From Rhodospirillales bacterium (GTDB taxonomy: Bacteria; Pseudomonadota; Alphaproteobacteria; Rhodospirillales; UBA2165): 39,197 nt of DNA. Positions 16,971-25,313 of this stretch are shown here, piece after piece (position 1 is the stretch's first letter; every line of letters starts with the position of its first letter). The notes beneath the pieces are model-generated. The model was given only the letters and a program-made list of their open reading frames with translations, had not been told where the DNA came from and searched no databases. The DNA is taken from the NCBI GenBank assembly GCA_022822205.1, contig JAJECC010000065.1, positions 1-39,197 of the forward strand, in the 5' to 3' direction. The position numbers and the translations under genes are program-made.

Positions 16971-17910
16971 CACCGGCCTTCGACTTGGGAAGCAGGCCCC
17001 AAACGCCCTGCTTGGCAAACAGGACGAGCAGGACCAGAAGCGGTCCAAAGATCACGGGCCAGTTTTCGGTGAACCCGGAAATGATCTCCTCGAACATCAG
17101 GAAGGCGAAGGCGCCGACGACCGGGCCGAACAACGTCCCCATGCCGCCCACCAGCACCATGATCATGATCTCGCCCGACCGGAACCAATGCATGAACTCG
17201 GGCGTCACGAACTCGGTCAGGTTGGCGAGCAGGAAACCGGCAATTCCGCACATGCTGCCCGATATGACGAACGCCAAAAGCTTGTAGCGGTAGGTGGGAA
17301 AGCCGATGGCCTGCATGCGGGCTTCGTTTTCATGGCAACCCCGGATGACCATGCCGAAACGGGAATTGATCAGCCGCCACGATATGTACATGCAAAGGAC
17401 GAGAAAACCGAGGATCAGATAGAACAGTATCCACTCGTTCCCGAGGTCGATGAAGGCGGCGAACTCGCTGCGGTCCGTCGGCAAACCATCGTCGCCGCCG
17501 TAGGTTTCCAAGCTGATGCCGATGAAGAACAGCAGCTGGGTCATGGCCAGCGTGATCATGATGAAATAGATGCCGCTGGTTCTGAGGCAGATGGCGCCGA
17601 TGATCAAGGCGACGACGGCGCTGCCGCCGATGGCGACAAATAGCTGCAGCCAGCCGTTGGTGATTTCATGAAAGGCCAGGATGCCGACGGCGTAGGACCC
17701 CAATCCCAGATAGGCCGCGTGGCCGAAGCTGATCATGCCGCCGAAGCCCAGGATCAGATCGAGGCTCAGCGCCGCGATGGCGAAGATCATGATTCGCGAA
17801 ATCAGCGTGATGTAGAACGTCTCGTCCATGGCCGTCACGGCCGGCGGCACGGCGACGAGAACGACGAAGCCGATGGCCAGCAGCCAGCCTTTCAGGCGCG
17901 TGAGTTCCAT
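16963..17910 (-). CDS. livM: Branched-chain amino acid-type ABC transporter permease LivM
   Basis: A 315-aa inner-membrane permease with about nine to ten hydrophobic segments. It has the LivM hallmark LILGFGGMISFGHAAYLGLGSY (about 53-74) and the cytoplasmic RGCHENEARMQAIG coupling region (about 191-204). The ATG lies 2 bp beyond the livH stop. It forms the heterodimeric channel with LivH. Confidence 0.93.
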   Translation of the reverse strand: MELTRLKGWLLAIGFVVLVAVPPAVTAMDETFYITLISRIMIFAIAALSLDLILGFGGMISFGHAAYLGLGSYAVGILAFHEITNGWLQLFVAIGGSAVVALIIGAICLRTSGIYFIMITLAMTQLLFFIGISLETYGGDDGLPTDRSEFAAFIDLGNEWILFYLILGFLVLCMYISWRLINSRFGMVIRGCHENEARMQAIGFPTYRYKLLAFVISGSMCGIAGFLLANLTEFVTPEFMHWFRSGEIMIMVLVGGMGTLFGPVVGAFAFLMFEEIISGFTENWPVIFGPLLVLLVLFAKQGVWGLLPKSKAGDG

Positions 17911-17912
17911 AC

Positions 17913-18836
17913 CTAACCCGTCCTCGCCGGGAACAGACCCTGCGGCTTAAAGAACAGCACCCCGGCCATCAGGATATAGATCAGCATCGATGCGAGCGCG
18001 GGGCCCACGGTCTGGGCAATTTCCAGCGGAAAGATCTGTTGCATGGCGATGGGCAGCATCGAGCGCCCCACCACTTCGAAAACCCCGATAATCACCGAAG
18101 CGACCAGCGCGCCGCGGACGGATCCGATACCTCCGATGACGATGACGACGAAGGCCAGGATGAGCATCTCATCCCCCATACCGGACTCGACGGAGATAAT
18201 GGGCGCCGCCATCAGGCCGGCGAGGCCGGCAAAAAATGCGCCGAGGCCGAACACGAAGGTATTCAGGAACCGGATATTGACGCCCATCGCGCGGATCATC
18301 TGGGTGTTGGAGGCGCCTGCGCGGATCAGCATGCCGACCTTGGTCCTGGCAATCAGGAAATAGATCACCGCCGCGACCAGGAGGCCCACGCCGATAATGA
18401 ACAATCTAAAGACGGGATAGGGCGCATCGGGAAATATTTCCACGTTGCCGGTAAAAAGCTCGGGCGTCGGCATGGGCTGGGGATCAACGCCCCAAACCAG
18501 CTTGACACCCTCGTTAAAGAACAAAATCAGCCCGAACGTCGCCAGCACCTGGTCCATGTGATCGCGAAGATAAAGCGGCCGAAGGGTGAGCATCTCGATG
18601 ACGATGCCGAGGATCACCGACGACGGAATAATCAGCAGAAAGGCGATAAAGAAGCTGCCCGTCCAGGCAACGAACGTCGAGGCGAAATAAGCCCCCATCA
18701 TGAACAAGGCGCCATGCGCCAGATTGACGACGTTCATGATGCCGAGCACCAAAGTCAGGCCGGCGGAAATCAGGAACAGAAACACCCCGAACTGGATACC
18801 GTTGAGCGTTTGTTCGAGGACAAGCAGGGTACTCAT
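17913..18836 (-). CDS. livH: Branched-chain amino acid-type ABC transporter permease LivH
   Basis: A 307-aa polytopic membrane protein. The N-terminal GLTLVLGIMNVVNLAHGALFM segment and RAMGVNIRFLNTFVFGLGAFFAGLAGL are typical of LivH. It precedes livM by 2 bp in the same operon. The 114-bp gap to livK contains a stem-loop listed separately. Confidence 0.93.
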   Translation of the reverse strand: MSTLLVLEQTLNGIQFGVFLFLISAGLTLVLGIMNVVNLAHGALFMMGAYFASTFVAWTGSFFIAFLLIIPSSVILGIVIEMLTLRPLYLRDHMDQVLATFGLILFFNEGVKLVWGVDPQPMPTPELFTGNVEIFPDAPYPVFRLFIIGVGLLVAAVIYFLIARTKVGMLIRAGASNTQMIRAMGVNIRFLNTFVFGLGAFFAGLAGLMAAPIISVESGMGDEMLILAFVVIVIGGIGSVRGALVASVIIGVFEVVGRSMLPIAMQQIFPLEIAQTVGPALASMLIYILMAGVLFFKPQGLFPARTG

Positions 18837-18887
18837 GACAAAAGACCGGGGATCTGCGTCGCGAATTTACTCAGGCATTTATTGACT

Positions 18888-18917
18888 TGGCCGGGAAAGC
18901 ACACGCCTTCCCGGCCA
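18888..18917 (-). terminator. Stem-loop between livK and livH
   Basis: Arms TGGCCGGGAA (18888-18897) and TTCCCGGCCA (18908-18917) form a perfect 10-bp stem with a 10-nt loop. There is no T-run after it on the minus strand. It is therefore more likely a transcript-stabilising or partial attenuation structure, allowing more binding protein than permease, than a full terminator. Confidence 0.5.
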
Positions 18918-18950
18918 GACAGTCAATTCGGATCGAGTGACGAGACCGGC

Positions 18951-20135
18951 TTACCAGCTCATCGAGCACTCGGTGTGATAGGCATCCTTGTGGCCGCGGA
19001 AGATGGTCCTCCGGGTCACGATGGTCGGGTTGCCGTCCTTGCCCGCAACAACTTCCCGCAGATAGTAATTCTGGATCGGGTTGTGGTTGTTGTTGAACTG
19101 GAAGCCGCCGCGCGGACTGTTGATATTCGCCGTCCGCATACCGGCCCGGATGGCGTCATGGTCCGACAGGTTGCCCTTGGCCGCCCGGACACCCACGTCC
19201 ATCAGCAACGCGGCGTCGTAGCCCTGCACCGCATACATGGACGGATGCTTGCCGTACTTCTTCTTGTAATCCGCGATGAACCGGACGTTGGCCGGGTTCT
19301 TCGACGTGGGATCCCAGAAGCTGGTGTTGAAGTTGCCGATCGCCGACTTGCCATAGGCGCCAAGCGTCAGATAATCGACCGCGAACACCGTGTTCATCGG
19401 GATCGTCTTGTCGAGGCCGGCGGCCTTGTACTGCTTGATCAAGGCGATGCCCATGCCGCCCGGCGCGAATGCGAAGATCGAGCCCGGTTTGGCGGCGCGA
19501 ATCTGCGACAACTCGGCCTGGAAGTCACTTTGGCCCAACTTGAAGAACGTGGTGCCCGCAACCTTGCCTTTGTAGTACCGGGTGAACCCCGAGACCATAT
19601 CCTTGCCCGCCTGGTAGTTGGGCGCCAGCAGCCATACGTTTTGCACCTTGCCCTGCAGGGCCTGCCCCATGGCTTCGGGCGTATCGTCGTTGTTCCACGA
19701 TGCGCGGAAGAAGTACGGATTGCAGCGCTTGCCGGAAAGCTGGGACCAGCCGGCGTTGGTGCTGATCAGGAAGACCTTGTTGTCCAAAGCCTGCTTGTAG
19801 ACCGCGGCAAGAACGTTTGACCAGGTGACTCCGGCGACAAAATGCACCTTGTCCTGCTTGATCAGCTTGTCCATCTGCTGACGGCCGACGTCAGGCTTGT
19901 TCTGGGTGTCGGCAACCACATACTTGATGGGCAAGCCGCCGATCTTCCCGCCAAGATGATCCACGGCGAGATCGAAGCCTTCCTTCTGGACCTTGCCGAA
20001 GATGCCGCGGCCGCCGGAAAGGCCACCGAGGAAACCGACGCGGACTTCCTTGTCCTGGGCGACGGATGGCGTGCCGGTCAAAGGCTGAAGCATCAGCGCT
20101 CCGAGGGCAGCAAAAGCCAATAGTTTGATTTTCAT
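18951..20135 (-). CDS. livK: Periplasmic solute-binding protein of the Liv ABC transporter
   Basis: A 394-aa type I periplasmic binding protein. A signal peptide of about 27 residues (Lys-rich start, hydrophobic core, cleavage near SVA-Q) directs it to the periplasm. VRVGFLGGLSGGRGIFGK begins the mature LivK/amide-binding fold. GGGAGGAG precedes the ATG closely. It is the first gene of livKHMGF and lies 166 bp after the FcbA-like ligase, with a terminator-like hairpin between, so it probably has its own promoter. The ligand may be an aromatic acid rather than an amino acid, judging from the neighbours only. Confidence 0.9.
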   Translation of the reverse strand: MKIKLLAFAALGALMLQPLTGTPSVAQDKEVRVGFLGGLSGGRGIFGKVQKEGFDLAVDHLGGKIGGLPIKYVVADTQNKPDVGRQQMDKLIKQDKVHFVAGVTWSNVLAAVYKQALDNKVFLISTNAGWSQLSGKRCNPYFFRASWNNDDTPEAMGQALQGKVQNVWLLAPNYQAGKDMVSGFTRYYKGKVAGTTFFKLGQSDFQAELSQIRAAKPGSIFAFAPGGMGIALIKQYKAAGLDKTIPMNTVFAVDYLTLGAYGKSAIGNFNTSFWDPTSKNPANVRFIADYKKKYGKHPSMYAVQGYDAALLMDVGVRAAKGNLSDHDAIRAGMRTANINSPRGGFQFNNNHNPIQNYYLREVVAGKDGNPTIVTRRTIFRGHKDAYHTECSMSW

Positions 20136-20274
20136 AAACTCCTCCCAAAGAGTGATTCAAGGGTACTGCCCCAGGGGCAATGCGAATACTTGGATCGGGC
20201 CTGAACCCGTGTTGAACGTAACTATAGGAGAAAGCCGCCCTGAATCTCAATGGTTTAGCGGTCACAATCCGGGG

Positions 20275-20304
20275 AAAAACCGCGAGCCGGTCCCGACAGG
20301 CTCA
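20275..20304 (-). terminator. Rho-independent terminator candidate after the FcbA-like ligase
   Basis: On the minus strand the ligase stop leads straight into GAGCC...GGCTC (plus positions 20284-20288 and 20299-20303), with an inner GT/AC pairing. GCGG and then five T follow. It separates the metE-like/fcbB/fcbA operon from livK. Confidence 0.5.
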
Positions 20305-21834
20305 AGCCGTCCCGTCGACCATTTTCACGAGCTCGCGCCGCAAAACCTTGTTGGCTGCGTTGCGCGGCAAGCTCTCCACCTCGACATATTCCTTGGGACG
20401 CTTGAATCCCGCCAAACCGGAGGACCGCAGGTAGCCGTCCAATTCGGCTCCGTCAACGTCATCCGCGGCGACGATGCATGCCACCGCCTTCCGGCCCCAT
20501 TTCGGATCATTGACGCCCACGACCGCACAGTCTCCGACGCTATGGTGCTTGAGCAAAAGGCCCTCGATTTCGCCGGGATGGATGTTTTCGCCGCCCGAAC
20601 GGATCATATCGTCGGCGCGGCCGATCAGATCGACGTCCCCGTCCGCGTGCCGCAGGCACACGTCGCCGGTGTAGTACCAGCCGTCGCGCACCTTCTCCGC
20701 GGTGGCATCCGGCCGGTTGAGGTACTCGCTGAATATGGTATCGGCGGTGGCGTCGACGATCAGTTCCCCCTCCTCGCCCGGCCGCACCAAATCCTCCGGC
20801 TCGCCATCGATGGCGATGACCCGCGTGCGGCTATAGAAGCCGGGACGCAGCCGGATATGCTGCCCGACCGGGTCGGGGTTGTAGAGCGAGCACATGGTCT
20901 CGGTCGTGCCGTAGATGTGCCGGACCGTCCCGCCCCACTCCGCGTCCATCCGATCCAGAAGCTCCGGTGCGATCTCACCGCCGCCGTAGAGCGCCAGTTC
21001 CATACCGGCAAAGGCGCCCGGATCGTAATTGGGCGCCTGGGTCATGGCGTAGTAGAGCTGCGGAACCGCGAACATGTAGGTGATGCCGTGGGCCGCCATC
21101 ATTTCATTGGCCTCAACGGGATTGAAGGCGGACTGAACGAAATACGTGCCGTTGTACGCCAGCGTCACCAGAAATACGCCGTAGAAGCCAATGGCGTGGC
21201 TGAGGGGCATGAACCCGAGTGTCCGCAGGTGCCGGCCGTGCCGGACGCCCGCCTGCGTCGACAGCCAGAGTATGCGATGCTCGGTGGTCCGCTGGGCGAG
21301 GACGACGCCCTTCGGCAATCCGGTGGTGCCCGACGTAAAGAAAATGAAGGCCGGATCCTCGGGATCGAGGTCGGGAGGCGGGCCCAGGGATGACGCATCG
21401 CCGCGGCAGTCTCCGAATGCAACGGTTCCGTCTGCCGGTTCCCCAAGCGAAACCAGCAGGCCGTCCGGGGGCAGCGCCGCCCTGACCGCGCCCGCCGTTT
21501 CGGCATCCGGCTGGATTATTGCGGCGGCGATTTCGCCGTCCTCTATCAGCCCCGCGATATCCGCCGGCGGCAACCGGAAATTGAGAAGCGCCGGCACCGC
21601 CCCCAGCCGCTGCAGCGCCAGCAGGACGACCGCGTGATCGAACAGGCCCGGGAGCACCGTCGCCACCCGGCTTCCCTTGCCGATTCCGCGTTCCTTCAGT
21701 CCCGCGGCGACGGTTTCGATTTCCGCGACGAGTTCCGCGTAGGTCAGGGACCGGTCCGTCAGATCGTCGACCATGGCCAGCTGATCGGGACCGCGTTCCG
21801 CCGACATCCAGACGAGTTGAAAGCAGGTCAGCAT
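20302..21834 (-). CDS. fcbA: 4-chlorobenzoate:CoA ligase-like acyl-CoA synthetase (FcbA-like)
   Basis: A 510-aa adenylate-forming ligase that makes an aryl-CoA from an aromatic acid, ATP and CoA. P-loop TSGTTGLPKG is at 167-176, YGTTE at 308-312, YTGD with D391, the hinge in GRADDMIRSGGENIHP (406-420), and the catalytic Lys K496 in NAANKVLRR. Beyond the general family, the stretch STQAGVRHGRHLRTLGFMPLSH (192-213) closely resembles Alcaligenes 4-chlorobenzoate:CoA ligase as I recall it, including the active-site His (H213, His207 there). Its start is 6 bp after the dehalogenase-like gene, matching the fcbA/fcbB partnership. The acid could be another 4-substituted benzoate. The ring halogen is not proved by sequence. 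Confidence 0.82.
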   Translation of the reverse strand: MLTCFQLVWMSAERGPDQLAMVDDLTDRSLTYAELVAEIETVAAGLKERGIGKGSRVATVLPGLFDHAVVLLALQRLGAVPALLNFRLPPADIAGLIEDGEIAAAIIQPDAETAGAVRAALPPDGLLVSLGEPADGTVAFGDCRGDASSLGPPPDLDPEDPAFIFFTSGTTGLPKGVVLAQRTTEHRILWLSTQAGVRHGRHLRTLGFMPLSHAIGFYGVFLVTLAYNGTYFVQSAFNPVEANEMMAAHGITYMFAVPQLYYAMTQAPNYDPGAFAGMELALYGGGEIAPELLDRMDAEWGGTVRHIYGTTETMCSLYNPDPVGQHIRLRPGFYSRTRVIAIDGEPEDLVRPGEEGELIVDATADTIFSEYLNRPDATAEKVRDGWYYTGDVCLRHADGDVDLIGRADDMIRSGGENIHPGEIEGLLLKHHSVGDCAVVGVNDPKWGRKAVACIVAADDVDGAELDGYLRSSGLAGFKRPKEYVEVESLPRNAANKVLRRELVKMVDGTA

Positions 21835-21840
21835 CGCGGG

Positions 21841-22668
21841 CTAAACACCGTCGGGAAGGCGGACCTTCACTTCGTTCGAGCGGCTGTCCTTCGACAGAAA
21901 CGATTTGAGGGCGTCCAGAAAATACGGGTCGTCGACGGAGCGCATGACGTTTTGAATCTCGAATTCGGTCGCTTCCTCGAGTGACCGCCGCCAGCCCATG
22001 TGGAAGCTGTCCTTGGCCATCCCCTGAAGGTGGGTGGGCCCCGCGGCCAGATCCCTGGCGATGTTCCATGCATGCGCCTGCAGGCCGGTATCGGGATAGA
22101 CCCGGTTGACGATCCGCCAGTCTTCCGCCTCCTTGGCGCTCAGCGTACGGTTGGTCATCATCAACTCCATGGCGCGGCGGAAGCCGACGATCTTCGCCAG
22201 CGTGTAGGAGGTGGTGGCGTCATTGGCGAGCCCGATCGAATGCCAGGCGCACAGGAACGATGCGCTTTCGCCGGCGACCACCATGTCGGAGCAGAGCGAT
22301 ATCCCGAGCCCGGCGCCGGCCGCCGGGCCGTTGACGGCCGACAGAACGGGCTTCGGCATGCGAACGATCCGGTGAAAGACCTGGTGCCACCAGTGGGCCA
22401 GGTGACGGAAGTGAGTGGCGATGGGTTCCAGCCCGTCCTCGACGTCGGGGATCTCCTTGAGATTGAAACCCGCGCAGAACGCCTTTCCGGCGCCGGTGAT
22501 CAGGACCGCGCCTGCCCCGCTGTCGTCCTCGGCCCGCATCAGCGCATCGAATGTTTCCTGAACGCCCTGAAAATCCATGGCGTTGGCGTATTGAGGCAAA
22601 TTGAAGGTCAGCTTGGCGACCCCTTCCTCGACCTCATATAGAATGTGCTCGTACCCGTATTCGGACAT
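21841..22668 (-). CDS. fcbB: 4-chlorobenzoyl-CoA dehalogenase-like protein (enoyl-CoA hydratase superfamily)
   Basis: A 275-aa crotonase-fold protein. It aligns by eye along nearly its whole length with the 269-aa Pseudomonas CBS-3 4-chlorobenzoyl-CoA dehalogenase as I recall it. Shared blocks are FCAGFxLxEIP (64-74), HFRxxAxWWHQ (86-96), CAWHxIGxxND (140-150) and TEFEIQNV (234-241). The residues that define dehalogenation are present: nucleophile D150 (Asp145 there), W142 (Trp137), H95 (His90) and oxyanion-hole F69 (Phe64). The Gly114 position appears to be Ala119. The hydratase Glu pair is not evident. It would replace a 4-halogen on an aryl-CoA ring with hydroxyl. A 4-hydroxybenzoyl-CoA thioesterase is absent nearby. 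Confidence 0.8.
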   Translation of the reverse strand: MSEYGYEHILYEVEEGVAKLTFNLPQYANAMDFQGVQETFDALMRAEDDSGAGAVLITGAGKAFCAGFNLKEIPDVEDGLEPIATHFRHLAHWWHQVFHRIVRMPKPVLSAVNGPAAGAGLGISLCSDMVVAGESASFLCAWHSIGLANDATTSYTLAKIVGFRRAMELMMTNRTLSAKEAEDWRIVNRVYPDTGLQAHAWNIARDLAAGPTHLQGMAKDSFHMGWRRSLEEATEFEIQNVMRSVDDPYFLDALKSFLSKDSRSNEVKVRLPDGV

Positions 22669-22677
22669 CCGTGCCCC

Positions 22678-23784
22678 CTAGCCCCAAATTTCGGCGGCGG
22701 TTTCGACGATCAACGACAGCTTCGCCTTCTCCACGTCCACCGTAACAGGGTTGCCGGCGACCGTGCTGGCAAATCCGCATTGCGGGCTGAGGCAGAGTTG
22801 ATCGAGGTCGATGTATTTCGCCGCCTCCTCGATCCGGGATTTCAACGAGTCCTTGGATTCCATTTCGGGCGTCTTGGAGGAGACAATTCCCAAGACGGCC
22901 ACCTTGTCCTTCGGTACGAAACGGAGCGGCTCGAAATCGCCCGACCGCTCGTTGTCGTACTCGAGGAAAAAGGCGTCGGCGTCGAGCTTGTTGAAGAACA
23001 TTTCGGCGAAGGTCTCGTAGCCGCCCTCCGACAGGAATTTGCCCTTGTAATTGCCGCGGCACATGTGGACGGCAACGGTCACGCCGGCCGGCCGGCCGCG
23101 CAGGCAGTCATTGAACAGATCGACATAGTCGGCCATCAGCCGGTCCGGATCCAGGCCGTCCTCGCGGACACGCGCCTGCACCTTCGGATCGCACAGCATG
23201 GGGATCGGTACGTCGTCGAGCTGGATGTAGGTACATCCGTCCGCCGCCAGCGCTTCGATCTCCTCCCGGTACACCGCCGCCAGATCGGCGAAGTAGGCGG
23301 TCGTATCGGCGTAGACGCCGTCCTGGATCGTCTTGCCGAGCCGGAACAGATGCATGGTCGGCGGCGAAACGATGGTCGTCTTCGGCGTTTGCGCCGTGCG
23401 CGACTTGAGATAGCTGAATTCATCCCCGGCGATGGTCCGCGACCGTCCGACCTTCGAAACGACGATCGGCGCCGTGAAGGCCTGCTCATGACCATGATCG
23501 TCATGAAAGGTGAAAAGCGACTCGCCGACGTCCAGGCCATCGACCCGCTCGACGAAGGTGGACCAGTAGGAGGCGCGGCGAAACTCGCCGTCGGTGACCG
23601 ATTTCAGCCCCACCGATTCCTGGAGCGCGATCGCCTCGTCGATCGCCCGGTTCTGGACCTCGGTGAACGCCTCCCGGCCGATTTCGCCCGAGTGAAATTT
23701 CCTGAAAGCGTCGTTGATGGTCCGGGGCCGCAATAGGCTGCCGACATGATCGGCGCGGAACGGCGGCGCTGATCGCTCAGCCAT
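22678..23784 (-). CDS. Stand-alone MetE-core (cobalamin-independent methionine synthase-like) methyl/alkyl transferase
   Basis: A 368-aa protein corresponding to the C-terminal catalytic half of MetE (PF01717 type) without the N-terminal half; full MetE is about 750 aa. It begins with the family's ADHVGSLLRP. The zinc site can be placed at H240 and C242 (VHMC), E275 (FFLEYD) and C336 (SPQCGF). The family activates thiols for alkyl transfer and includes methyltransferases and epoxyalkane:CoM transferase. It is first gene of the operon with the dehalogenase- and ligase-like genes (9- and 6-bp gaps), with GGAGG 6 bases before the ATG. It might demethylate or conjugate an aromatic substrate, or supply methionine. 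The role is unknown. Confidence 0.82.
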   Translation of the reverse strand: MAERSAPPFRADHVGSLLRPRTINDAFRKFHSGEIGREAFTEVQNRAIDEAIALQESVGLKSVTDGEFRRASYWSTFVERVDGLDVGESLFTFHDDHGHEQAFTAPIVVSKVGRSRTIAGDEFSYLKSRTAQTPKTTIVSPPTMHLFRLGKTIQDGVYADTTAYFADLAAVYREEIEALAADGCTYIQLDDVPIPMLCDPKVQARVREDGLDPDRLMADYVDLFNDCLRGRPAGVTVAVHMCRGNYKGKFLSEGGYETFAEMFFNKLDADAFFLEYDNERSGDFEPLRFVPKDKVAVLGIVSSKTPEMESKDSLKSRIEEAAKYIDLDQLCLSPQCGFASTVAGNPVTVDVEKAKLSLIVETAAEIWG

Positions 23785-23893
23785 TAGAATCCTCCGTGGT
23801 CTTGTGGTTCGTTGTCGTATTGAAACCCTAACCGGCAGTTTCTAGGATCATCAAGCAAACAATAAGCGCCGAGTGGGACGAACGGGAGGCATC

Positions 23894-25306
23894 ATGAGCA
23901 GCGACCGCCGGGAGCAGACGCGCCGCGTCTGGCTCGAAACGCTGGAGAAGTACAAACGGGATGGAGACGCCGCCGGCAGCGACGATTACTGGTCTCCGAG
24001 CCTCGACTGCGCCACGCGCGACGAAATCATCGGCATTCAAAACGCGAAGCTCGCCGCGGTGACGCCTTTCCTCTACGAGAACAGCGACTTCTACCGGCGG
24101 CGGTTCGACCGTTTGGGCCTTGCGCCGACCGATATCCGAAATGTCGACGATCTCCCGAAGTGGCCGGTCGTCGACAAGGCGGAGATGATGGCGGAGGTCG
24201 AGAAAACCCCGCCCTACGGCACCTACTCGACCCATGACGACGAACTGTGGGCGGAGCGGGGCTGGATGGTCTTTTCGTCGTCCGGTTCGACCGGCGTCCC
24301 CCGGGTATTCCGATACTCGCAGATCGACCGGGAATATTGGGCCTGGGCCAATGCCCGGGCGATGCACTCCCACGGCATCCGTCCCGACGATTCCGTGCTC
24401 ATCTGTTCGGGCTATGGCCCCCACGTCTTCGCCTGGGGCGTCCAGTTCGGCTTGGCGAAGATGGGCGTGCCGACCATCCCCGGCGGCGGCATGACGGGCG
24501 AGATGCGCGCCCGGATCGTCGACCGCTTCAAGCCGACGGTCATCTGCGGAACGACCTCCTACGCCCTGCACCTGGGCCGCGTCATGGAGGAGCTGGGGCT
24601 GAATCCCGCGGCGAGCTCGGTCAAGCGGATGCTCGTCGGGGGCGAACCGGGGACCGGAATCAGGAACACCCGCGACCGGCTGCAGGGTTTGTGGGACGCG
24701 GAGATGGTCGAGTTCTACGGCTGCACCGAAGCCTCTCCCCATTGCGGCGGATATTCCTGTCCCGCATCGGAGGCCGAGGACGGCACCGTAACCACGCATC
24801 TGATGGAGGATATCCAGATTTGGGAACTGGTCGACGCCGAGTCCAAAGAGATTGTGGATGAGGGCGAGCGGGGCCTGACGGTATGCACCTGCCTCAACTC
24901 GGAAAGCTCACCTCAGTTGAGATTCCTGGTCGGCGACTACACCACCTACACGACCGAAAAATGCGCCTGCGGCCGCACGCATGTCCGCGCCGTCGGATCG
25001 TTCTCCGGGCGGGCGGACGATCTGATCAATCTCCGCGGCAACAAGATGTACCCGGACCAGATCGAGGAAGCGGTCCGCGCGGTACCGGGGGTCGGGGACG
25101 AGTATGAAATCGTCCTGACCACCAATGACAATGGCCTCGACATCATGACGGTGCGGGTCGAGCATGCGGACGACGTCGGGGACGCCGTGGGCAGCGAGGT
25201 TCGCAGCCGCTGCGAGGTCCGCGTCGACGTGGAGGTCCTGGCGCCCGGGACGCTCCCCAAGACCGAGTTCAAGGCCAAGCGGGTACGCGACGAACGAACT
25301 CGCTGA
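23894..25306 (+). CDS. Phenylacetate:CoA ligase (PaaK)-like adenylate-forming ligase
   Basis: A 470-aa PaaK-type ligase. The nucleotide loop SSSGSTGVPRVF is at 128-139, FYGCTEA is the A5-like motif, and a Cys-containing CACGRTH segment is followed by the GRADDLINLRGNKMYP hinge. It activates an aromatic or aryl-acetic acid to its CoA thioester. GGGAGG precedes ATG 23894. It is divergent from the metE-like/fcbB/fcbA operon across a 109-bp gap. That gap holds a weak GAAAC/GTTTC dyad (23822-23842) and no clear promoter. It may feed the same pathway with a second substrate. Confidence 0.83.
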   Translation: MSSDRREQTRRVWLETLEKYKRDGDAAGSDDYWSPSLDCATRDEIIGIQNAKLAAVTPFLYENSDFYRRRFDRLGLAPTDIRNVDDLPKWPVVDKAEMMAEVEKTPPYGTYSTHDDELWAERGWMVFSSSGSTGVPRVFRYSQIDREYWAWANARAMHSHGIRPDDSVLICSGYGPHVFAWGVQFGLAKMGVPTIPGGGMTGEMRARIVDRFKPTVICGTTSYALHLGRVMEELGLNPAASSVKRMLVGGEPGTGIRNTRDRLQGLWDAEMVEFYGCTEASPHCGGYSCPASEAEDGTVTTHLMEDIQIWELVDAESKEIVDEGERGLTVCTCLNSESSPQLRFLVGDYTTYTTEKCACGRTHVRAVGSFSGRADDLINLRGNKMYPDQIEEAVRAVPGVGDEYEIVLTTNDNGLDIMTVRVEHADDVGDAVGSEVRSRCEVRVDVEVLAPGTLPKTEFKAKRVRDERTR

Positions 25307-25313
25307 GTCATTG

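Noticed and set aside
18039..19820. 593-aa plus-strand open frame across livH and livK
   Set aside because: It crosses two real minus-strand genes and their gap and has no family signature.
23822..23842. GAAAC/GTTTC dyad in the gap between the metE-like and PaaK-like genes as an operator
   Set aside because: Arms of only 5 bp with an 11-bp spacer are easily expected by chance.
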